Shown: positions 8,001-13,141 of the stretch, piece by piece | Layout: each line of letters starts with the position of its first letter | Numbering within the stretch: the stretch's first letter is position 1 | IMG/VR virus record: IMGVR_UViG_3300046758_000205 | Span: 1-29,672 of that record | Reading direction: 5' to 3' (one strand) | DNA: 29,672 nt | Source: a virus | Notes under the pieces: generated by a model | Database searches by the model: none | What the model saw: the letters and a program-made list of their open reading frames with translations, nothing else | What the model was told of the DNA's origin: nothing | Translations under genes and position numbers: made by a program

Positions 8001-8349
8001 TTAAGTCTACGTCTGCTCTAACCACATATGCTCTATTGCTTACGCCTAGATAACTATATGCAGCTTGTAAACCGTATTCGTTTTGTTCACCGCCTTGTAC
8101 AACATTATTGTTTACGTCAGTAACAAATGTTGGATCTCCAAATGTTTCTACTAGATCTCTCTGCGATGTCATCAGGTAAACTTTACCTGCGTTTGCTTTT
8201 AGTGTGCCAGGTGCAACTCCAGTGCCCCCGCCATTCAGCTTATTTTCAGCTGTTGCTACAAAAATAATTGGTGTTGTACCAGGTTCAGCTGGAGTATAGA
8301 AACTTTCGTCTATAACGCTAACCTGAACACCAGGTGATGTTAGTGCCAT
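5038..8349 (-). CDS. 18: Contractile tail sheath protein (T4 gp18-like), unusually long
   Basis: The 1103-aa product begins with the sheath signature SPGVQVSVIDES and ends with the conserved sheath C-terminus. From about residue 730 onward this reads PKGMLLWNLRRSGFNVRRFE, then DMSSYYPHRWV, then FNLIACPGY, FVVGDSP, YPSG, AYPWFAPAGTRRGG and FLNGAGLVVFGQKT. T4 gp18 is about 659 aa, so roughly 400 residues are extra. They lie in the middle (about 130-720) and include several W-rich modules with a G-x-x-W pattern (DGTWWLDT about 130, SGSVWIKT about 346, NGALWYSS about 581, TGDIWVST about 647). These probably form surface domains on the outside of the sheath. It has its own late-type box (GCTAAATA) and a GAGGAGA ribosome site, and is followed by a hairpin and gp19. 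Confidence 0.93.
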   Translation of the reverse strand: MALTSPGVQVSVIDESFYTPAEPGTTPIIFVATAENKLNGGGTGVAPGTLKANAGKVYLMTSQRDLVETFGDPTFVTDVNNNVVQGGEQNEYGLQAAYSYLGVSNRAYVVRADVDLNSLNASSTPTTANPEDGTWWLDTQTTEWGIFEWDASAATTETGQTFIAKTPRVITSKTDLIGADATAAPGSWVGQKGEYAVVTTSNIVKIYYKNVDDTWVIVGNPDWSGSIPSVTGSIAISSTVGSIGDTFVINASSDSAESVQITLSGNTLTTLVADINGAGITGVSAEARNNKLVILNDRSGSDEIQIVDGAGQPMAAAGIDEGFYFAPKAQISKHTDVPLFKTNDSDTRPSGSVWIKTTTPNLGADWRVKQFNGETEIWNRTSSPIYDTNQGAIFALDRSGGGANVPVGTVYIQSNALEQTANTANFKIFVKRAGGAASITSNKILASTFAGGSYNLTMQESLKSQEALDSAKTISFTAAGQAADAQTLVAAINAAGFTNIVASVDSQNRITISHTLGGEIRITDTNNALTFAGFAPYNATTKTGTQNLYWQPGETDSDPEKLVISLWSPLVYSASDDAPTALAANGALWYSSTIDEVDMLVHNGTTWVGINHSTSPYYNIDPNTSPDSQGPIVSATEPKNGDRSDSGNLVTGDIWVSTADLENYPQVYIYNATLSKWTLLDSTDQTTENGILFADARYSTTGADAATAADIEDLNSSNYLDPDAPDPALYPKGMLLWNLRRSGFNVRRFERNYIDLTGDNERFGDQDMSSYYPHRWVTESGNQADGSGTFGRSAQRKVVTQALQSLMNSNQDIRDDESRTFNLIACPGYSELIGEMITLNFDRGLTAFVVGDSPMRLTPSATSLENWATNQQLAVEDNDDGLVTSDEYLGVYYPSGFTSDNAGNNVVVPASHMVLRTFALNDQVAYPWFAPAGTRRGGVTNASSVGYINAEDEFVSIALNEGQRDTLYRNNVNPITFLNGAGLVVFGQKTRAKNASALDRVNVARLVVYLRSQLNQLAKPYLFEPNDKITRDEIKQQVESLMVELVGLRALYDFLVVCDETNNTPARIDRNELYVDIAIEPVKAIEFIYIPLRIKNTGEIAGL

Positions 8350-8386
8350 TTTGTTGTTCTCCTCATGGGTAAATACTTTCTACTTG

Positions 8387-8394
8387 TATTTAGC
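8387..8394 (-). promoter_or_regulatory. Late-type promoter box GCTAAATA for gp18
   Basis: The minus strand reads GCTAAATACAAG, two mismatches from TATAAATA but with the same TAAATAC core as the other boxes. The predicted start near 8381 gives a leader of about 32 bases with GAGGAGA before ATG 8349. Confidence 0.5.
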
Positions 8395-8438
8395 TTATCA
8401 GAGGAGAAACCAGGGGTTTTGAGTCTAAAAGTACGTGG

Positions 8439-8939
8439 TTAACGGTGCAAATAAGTTAGTAACTGATCTACATTAAATTCTAAATTACTTAGTGTTGAAT
8501 TGTTATCTATAGTGTAATCGGCCATCCAGTGAGTCAAGCTCATACTATCAATACCTTCTGGCGGCAAATGGTCACTGCGATCTACCCAAATACAATAATC
8601 AAAAACACCAGTATTTTTCATTGCAAAAAATTCTCTTTTGTTTCGCAATCCGCAGTATATATCGTGTTCTTTAAAAATCTCTCGGCCTAAACGAGCTCCA
8701 TCAACTTCATTATAATCACAAATAGCATTATACCATTCTGCACGATGGTTATGTCTATCTGCATAACATTCTTCTTCGGTAGCATAATTGTACTTGTTTT
8801 TTAGATTATTATAAATGAATAATTTTGAACAGAACTGACTACTGCTTTCAAAACTGTAATTGTATTTGTCTCTAAGTATTTCGCAGACAGTATCTTTGCC
8901 ATGTCTGCCGTGGCCAATCACTAATAACTTTTTCTTCAT
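8439..8939 (-). CDS. P-loop deoxynucleoside monophosphate kinase-like protein
   Basis: This 166-aa protein starts with LLVIGHGRHGKDTVCEIL (residues 5-22), a Walker A loop of the GxGxxGKD/T type seen in phage dNMP kinases such as T4 gene 1. The later segments RLGREIFKEHDIYCGLRNK, EFFAMKNTGVFDYCIWVDRS and a C-terminal DYTIDNNSTLSNLEFNVDQL fit the family's substrate and C-terminal regions. Such enzymes phosphorylate dNMPs to feed phage DNA synthesis. At 166 aa it is shorter than T4 gene 1 (about 241 aa), so the substrate is uncertain. It stands among late structural genes but has its own consensus sigma-70 promoter and no Shine-Dalgarno sequence, which suggests an inserted cassette with separate timing. 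Confidence 0.75.
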   Translation of the reverse strand: MKKKLLVIGHGRHGKDTVCEILRDKYNYSFESSSQFCSKLFIYNNLKNKYNYATEEECYADRHNHRAEWYNAICDYNEVDGARLGREIFKEHDIYCGLRNKREFFAMKNTGVFDYCIWVDRSDHLPPEGIDSMSLTHWMADYTIDNNSTLSNLEFNVDQLLTYLHR

Positions 8940-8945
8940 GTTTAG

Positions 8946-8974
8946 ATTATAATATAATTAGAAGTATTTGTCAA
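8946..8974 (-). promoter_or_regulatory. Perfect sigma-70 promoter (TTGACA-17-TATAAT) for the kinase gene
   Basis: On the minus strand TTGACA (8974-8969) and TATAAT (8951-8946) are separated by exactly 17 bases, both full consensus. The -35 box contains the TGA stop of gp13. Standard spacing puts +1 at about 8939, which is the A of the kinase ATG, so the mRNA would have no leader. Confidence 0.85.
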
Positions 8975-9729
8975 CCAATTAAGAAACCGTACCCTGTACC
9001 GCCTGCTAATGCTGTAGCTAATTCCATGTCAAGTTTTTCCATTTCACCTTGTGCTTCAGCTTTAAGAGAATCGCCATTGAGTGTTGTTCCACCGCCTGGT
9101 CCTGCAATAGTTGAGAATTTACTACGTGCTTCACCTAACATATATTTACAACTAGCTAGTGTATAATCTTTACACCACTGATTTGCTTTGTAATCTTTTA
9201 ATATTTCAAAGTCTGGTCTATAGTTGTAACAATATAACAATGCTTCTTCATCAGCTCTTGGACGTTGTAATATAGTTAATTTTTTTGTGCTTGTATTCCA
9301 AGTAAATTCAATAAAACTACCAAACATGCGTCCTACTAATTCTTGTTGTTGTGCAAAGAAATCATAAGTTGCAAGGCCGCCAATTCCTGAACCTGCTAAC
9401 AAATACGTATTAGTGTATGCAAGATTAAAAGGTTCAAACAAACTACCGCCATCTGCACTACCGCCTAATCTGCTGCCAACACTACGTCTATAAATTTTAC
9501 GCACTTCAATTATTTCGTTTGGCAATGTATATACGTTTTTATCTTCTTCAAACCCAATTGTTATATAGCTTTCTTCAACAGCGTTTTCTGTTCGTTGGCG
9601 ATATCTGTTTAGTGCCTTTTGTAGGGCAGTTTTATAATGTACAGGATCTAATTCAACATCGACCATTCCTCCGCCTAGGAAGGTTTCGACATAGTCGTAT
9701 ATTTCTTGATATGCAGTTGCGTTACTCAT
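8971..9729 (-). CDS. 13: Neck protein (T4 gp13-like)
   Basis: The 252-aa product resembles the gp13 neck proteins of marine T4-like phages, which with gp14 form the collar between head and tail. Visible parts are an N-terminal helix AYQEIYDYVETFLGG, VDVELDPVHYKTALQKALN and RYRQRTENAVEESYITIGFE, the strand-turn NVYTLPNEIIEVRKIYRRSV (about 65-84), the motif FEPFNLAYTNTYLLAG, LATYDFFAQQQELVGRMFGS, and a C-terminal helix KAEAQGEMEKLDMELATALA. The start has GGAGATG nine bases upstream. It is divergent from gp14 with only 37 bases between start codons, both served by a shared palindromic promoter. Assignment as gp13 rests on motif recognition and on the gp14 neighbour. Confidence 0.72.
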   Translation of the reverse strand: MSNATAYQEIYDYVETFLGGGMVDVELDPVHYKTALQKALNRYRQRTENAVEESYITIGFEEDKNVYTLPNEIIEVRKIYRRSVGSRLGGSADGGSLFEPFNLAYTNTYLLAGSGIGGLATYDFFAQQQELVGRMFGSFIEFTWNTSTKKLTILQRPRADEEALLYCYNYRPDFEILKDYKANQWCKDYTLASCKYMLGEARSKFSTIAGPGGGTTLNGDSLKAEAQGEMEKLDMELATALAGGTGYGFLIG

Positions 9730-9745
9730 AGTTCATCTCCAATAG

Positions 9746-9753
9746 TATTTATC
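9746..9753 (-). promoter_or_regulatory. Late promoter box GATAAATA for gp13 (left half of palindrome)
   Basis: It forms the minus-strand half of the palindrome TATTTATCGATAAATA (9746-9761). Late spacing predicts +1 near 9740, giving an 11-base leader that begins with GGAGATG, just enough for a ribosome site before ATG 9729. Confidence 0.65.
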
Positions 9754-9761
9754 GATAAATA
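9754..9761 (+). promoter_or_regulatory. Late promoter box GATAAATA for gp14 (right half of palindrome)
   Basis: It forms the plus-strand half of the palindrome. Late spacing predicts +1 at 9767, the A of the gp14 ATG. No Shine-Dalgarno sequence lies upstream, so a leaderless message is predicted. Confidence 0.65.
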
Positions 9762-9766
9762 TACGT

Positions 9767-10921
9767 ATGCCAAAGCTAAGTTTATATAGACCACATAAGT
9801 CAAATGATTATACGTTTTTAGATAATTCTATTTACGAAATGTTCACGGTCGGCGGTACAGATTTTATGATACATAAGTATATTGGGACAAAAAATCCTGA
9901 TGCTGATGATGCTACTTCCGATCAACCACAATACGATGCAGTTAGTGAAACAAACATACAAGATTTATTGTTTCTTGAAAATAGAGATCGAAAGTATGAT
10001 AAAGATGTATACACATTACGTGGGCATTACAACGTACAAGATAATGATTTTGATTTAAGTCAATTTGGATTATTTTTAAGTAACGATACATTATTCTTGA
10101 CTGTACATATTAACAGTAGTGTAAAAACAATTGGTCGTAAACTAATGCCAGGAGACGTAATAGAATTGCCGCATTTAATTGACGAATATGCAGCAAACGA
10201 ATTAGATATTGCTTTAAAAAGATTTTATGTAATTGAAGACATTACTAGAGCAAGCGAAGGATTTAGCCAAACTTGGTATCCACATTTGTATAGAATAAAA
10301 GTAAAACAAATCTATGATGGACAAGAGTATAAGGATATCCTAGATTTACCAGCAGCAGAAGGTAGTGATAAAACTCTTAGAGATGTCCTAAGTACTTTTG
10401 AAATTGAAATGCAAATAAACGATGCTGTTGTTCAACAGGCAAATGATGATATTAAATATGCAGGATATAGTACTGAACAATTTTATACAGTACAAGTAGA
10501 AGATGACGGTAGCGTTAGTCTTGTTACTGTTGATACTAACGAAATTGATGTTTCAAATGGCATTGAAGCAGATAGACTATTTCAAACGCCACTTGCAAGC
10601 GGCTACTTAGGATATCTTGTTGGAGATGGCATACCACCTAATGGAGCACCGTTTGGCGTTGGATCTACATTTCCACTTGTATCAATTGAAGGTGATTATT
10701 TTTTACGTACAGATTTATTGCCTAATAGATTATTTAGATATAGCGGCAGTTCGTGGTCAAAGGTTGAAGATAATGTACGAGCAGAACTTTCAAATACAGA
10801 TACTAGAAATACCCAACTAGGAACATTTATTAACAACACTACAATAAACGAAATATCTGGTGAAGAAGTAGTTGAAAGACAAGCACTAAGTAAAGCTCTA
10901 AGAGCAAAGGCAGATAACTAA
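9767..10921 (+). CDS. 14: Neck protein (T4 gp14-like)
   Basis: The 384-aa product opens with LSLYRPHKSNDYTFLDNSIY and VGGTDFMIHKYIG, then QDLLFLENRDRKYDKDVYTL, then the neck core FDLSQFGLFLSNDTLFLTV (about 104-122), GDVIELPHLIDEYA and RFYVIEDITRASEGFSQTWY. T4 gp14 shows the same order (a FG-x-x-V/L-x-x-D/N strand, then a GD-x-I-x-x-P strand). From about residue 220 there is an added region absent from T4 gp14, including a small W/Y-rich module GDYFLRTD...LFRYSGSSW at about 308-331. Translation ends in a TAATG overlap with gp15. The N-terminal Met directly follows a late promoter box, and the protein's conserved start argues against a later start codon. Confidence 0.72.
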   Translation: MPKLSLYRPHKSNDYTFLDNSIYEMFTVGGTDFMIHKYIGTKNPDADDATSDQPQYDAVSETNIQDLLFLENRDRKYDKDVYTLRGHYNVQDNDFDLSQFGLFLSNDTLFLTVHINSSVKTIGRKLMPGDVIELPHLIDEYAANELDIALKRFYVIEDITRASEGFSQTWYPHLYRIKVKQIYDGQEYKDILDLPAAEGSDKTLRDVLSTFEIEMQINDAVVQQANDDIKYAGYSTEQFYTVQVEDDGSVSLVTVDTNEIDVSNGIEADRLFQTPLASGYLGYLVGDGIPPNGAPFGVGSTFPLVSIEGDYFLRTDLLPNRLFRYSGSSWSKVEDNVRAELSNTDTRNTQLGTFINNTTINEISGEEVVERQALSKALRAKADN

Positions 10922-12687
10922 TGCAATATTTTTATGACGGCCAAGTAAGACGATATGTAACACAAATAGTACGAGCATTTAGTAATTTTAGCTACAAAGA
11001 CGGTGATGGAGATCTAAGACAGGTACCTGTAACTTATGGAGATCTTACAAGACAAGTTGCTAGTATTATGAAAGACAACAGTGAAAATAAGATACCTAGT
11101 GCTCCACGTATGGCTGTATATATTACTGGTTTAGAAATGGACAGAAGTCGAACAAGCGATAGTAGTTTTGTAAGTAAAGTTAATTTACGTGAAAAAAAGT
11201 TTGACGAAGATACTAGTTCATATTTGCAAGAACAAGCCAAAGGTTATACTGTAGAACGATTGCATCCTAGTCCATTTACATTAAGCGTAAATGTAGATTT
11301 ATGGAGCACTAGCACAGATCAAAAATTACAATTATTAGAACAAATATTAATGTTGTTTAATCCTAGTTTAGAATTTCAAACAAATGATAATTATGTTGAC
11401 TGGACAAGTTTAACCACATTGTTTATGGAAAACATAGAATTTAGTTCAAGAACAGTGCCGGTTGGAACTGAAAGCGAAATTGATATTTGCACTATGGGCT
11501 TTACTACGCCAATTTATATTTCGCCTCCAACAAAAGTTAAAAAACTAGGTATTATTACAAAAATAATTACCGGTATTGTTAACAGCGATACAGGAGATTT
11601 AGAATTAGACGGCTTTACACCCGATCCTGATAGCGAAGCTGCATTAACACCAGAAGGTTACATTCCTGGGCAATCAACAGGCGAAACTGGTTTAGGAACA
11701 ACTTTAAATCCAGTTATTAACAGCTACAGAAATTATGGTGTAAACATAAACAACGAAATAGCATTGTTAGCAACTAATAAATTATTGCATCTACCTGATG
11801 TTCACTGGTTCGATGTTATAGAAGCAGAACTACCTTCTCAATACGAACCAGGTATAACTCAAATAGAGCTTAGAAGAAGTTATTTTACTACAAATGTAAG
11901 AGGTACAATAACCGTAAATAACAATAACACAACAGAACTGTTAATTAATTATGACGAAGATACTTTGCCTAGCAACACACTAATTGAAGGTCCGGCGAGA
12001 AATGCAGCACAGTATGGAACCATTGATTATATAATAAACCCAAGGACATTTAATCCTACTAGTGTTAAGGTGCCCGGTGTAAGAATTTTAGTTTTAGACG
12101 CTATTGGTAATGCTACTTCACGTAATGTTGTTATTAACGGAACTACTAACAGAATCGATACATATGTAGATTATTATATTAATGAAATAACTAAACCTAG
12201 CAATGTTAACAGTGGCACAGCATTTCCAGGATCTCCGAATGTAGGAGATTTATTTTACAGAACTGATGAAGAAAAGTTATATTTTTATCAACAATCTTGG
12301 TGGCTTGCAGATAAAGTTACTAGTGCAGAAGTTACAGTTAACGGTGAAACTGTTGGTGCAACAATAGAAAACATAGGAGAACAAGTTTCTTTAATTTTAG
12401 CAAGTAACATATCTCCTGATGATAAAGTACAATATACTCTGCATTACAACGACGACGGTGCCGATGCTTGGAAAAATTCTGATAACACAGATTTCTTTGC
12501 TGATCAAAATGATATTGTAGAATGGACAGGATCAAAATGGACAATTGTGTATGATGCAAGTGAATACACTACACCTGTTTTTACAACCAATTTAACAACT
12601 GGAGTACAATACGTATATAGTGATAACATGTGGGTAGAAAGTATTGACGGTTACTATCCAAAAGGTACATGGAGTATCCTTTTATAA
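10921..12687 (+). CDS. 15: Tail terminator / proximal sheath stabiliser (T4 gp15-like)
   Basis: The N-terminus QYFYDGQVRRYVTQIVRAFS and RQVPVTYGDLTRQVASIM parallels T4 gp15 (YFYN..FRRY...F.N, then RVPITY). The next regions SAPRMAVYITGLEMDRSRT, RLHPSPFTLSVNVDLWSTS and LLEQILMLFNPSLEF also match gp15 order (NPSP..., EQILPYF.P). gp15 caps the tail tube and sheath and binds the neck. T4 gp15 is 272 aa; this one is 588 aa, with extra domains beyond about residue 250. These include GDLFYRTDEEKLYFYQQSWW at about 442-461 and NDIVEWTGSKWTIVY near 530, small modules like those in gp14 and gp18. It is coupled to gp14 by TAATG at 10921. Assignment is good for the first 220 residues. Confidence 0.82.
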   Translation: MQYFYDGQVRRYVTQIVRAFSNFSYKDGDGDLRQVPVTYGDLTRQVASIMKDNSENKIPSAPRMAVYITGLEMDRSRTSDSSFVSKVNLREKKFDEDTSSYLQEQAKGYTVERLHPSPFTLSVNVDLWSTSTDQKLQLLEQILMLFNPSLEFQTNDNYVDWTSLTTLFMENIEFSSRTVPVGTESEIDICTMGFTTPIYISPPTKVKKLGIITKIITGIVNSDTGDLELDGFTPDPDSEAALTPEGYIPGQSTGETGLGTTLNPVINSYRNYGVNINNEIALLATNKLLHLPDVHWFDVIEAELPSQYEPGITQIELRRSYFTTNVRGTITVNNNNTTELLINYDEDTLPSNTLIEGPARNAAQYGTIDYIINPRTFNPTSVKVPGVRILVLDAIGNATSRNVVINGTTNRIDTYVDYYINEITKPSNVNSGTAFPGSPNVGDLFYRTDEEKLYFYQQSWWLADKVTSAEVTVNGETVGATIENIGEQVSLILASNISPDDKVQYTLHYNDDGADAWKNSDNTDFFADQNDIVEWTGSKWTIVYDASEYTTPVFTTNLTTGVQYVYSDNMWVESIDGYYPKGTWSILL

Positions 12688-12695
12688 TATAAGTA
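12688..12695 (+). promoter_or_regulatory. Possible late-type box TATAAGTA before the Nudix gene
   Basis: It is one mismatch from TATAAATA. Late spacing predicts +1 at 12701, the A of the Nudix ATG. A TATAAT is also present at 12683-12688 but without a -35 at 17 bases. The box begins directly after the gp15 stop. Confidence 0.4.
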
Positions 12696-12700
12696 TTTTT

Positions 12701-13141
12701 ATGGATAAGATAATCTGTAGCGGTGCGTTGTTTTATAGCCTAACAACAGAAAGATTTTTACTGTTATATAGAACTAAGAAAAGCACTAACAATACTAATT
12801 GTTGGGGTTTAGTTGGCGGTAAAAACGAAGGCAGTGAAACTCCTTGGCAAGGACTACAAAGAGAAATAGAAGAAGAAATTGGATTCATTCCAGAAATTAA
12901 AAAAACAATTCCTTTAGAAAGTTTTATTAGCAGTGATAATAATTTTAGCTTCCATACGTATCTATGCTTAATCAATGAAGAATTTATACCAAAGCTAAAC
13001 AAAGAACATAGTAGTTATGCTTGGTGTAGCTTTAGTCACTGGCCAAAACCTTTGCATACAGGTTTAGCAAATACATTACGCAGTAAAACTAACAAAAATA
13101 AATTAGAAACAGTTATACAAGTTGCACACTTGATTTCTTAA
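12701..13141 (+). CDS. Nudix hydrolase
   Basis: The Nudix box is complete at residues 40-62: GKNEGSE, seven residues, then REIEEEIGF, fitting G-x5-E-x7-REU-x-EE-x-GU exactly. The enzyme would hydrolyse a nucleoside diphosphate linked to another group; the substrate (damaged dNTP, NDP-sugar, capped RNA) cannot be read from the box. I place the start at ATG 12701 (MDKIICSGALFY, 146 aa), not at an in-frame ATG 57 bases upstream, because the upstream codons lie inside gp15 and Nudix proteins normally begin just before this strand. There is no Shine-Dalgarno sequence; the late-type box upstream predicts a leaderless message. The last 29 bases overlap the opposite-strand glycosyltransferase-like gene. 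Confidence 0.88.
   Translation: MDKIICSGALFYSLTTERFLLLYRTKKSTNNTNCWGLVGGKNEGSETPWQGLQREIEEEIGFIPEIKKTIPLESFISSDNNFSFHTYLCLINEEFIPKLNKEHSSYAWCSFSHWPKPLHTGLANTLRSKTNKNKLETVIQVAHLIS

Noticed and set aside
8407-8419. AAACC/GGTTT hairpin as a terminator after the kinase gene
   Set aside because: Only five weak pairs and no T-run on the relevant strand; mentioned only as a possibility.
12644-12700. In-frame upstream ATG for the Nudix gene
   Set aside because: It lies inside gp15, adds 19 residues unlike Nudix N-termini, and has no ribosome site.
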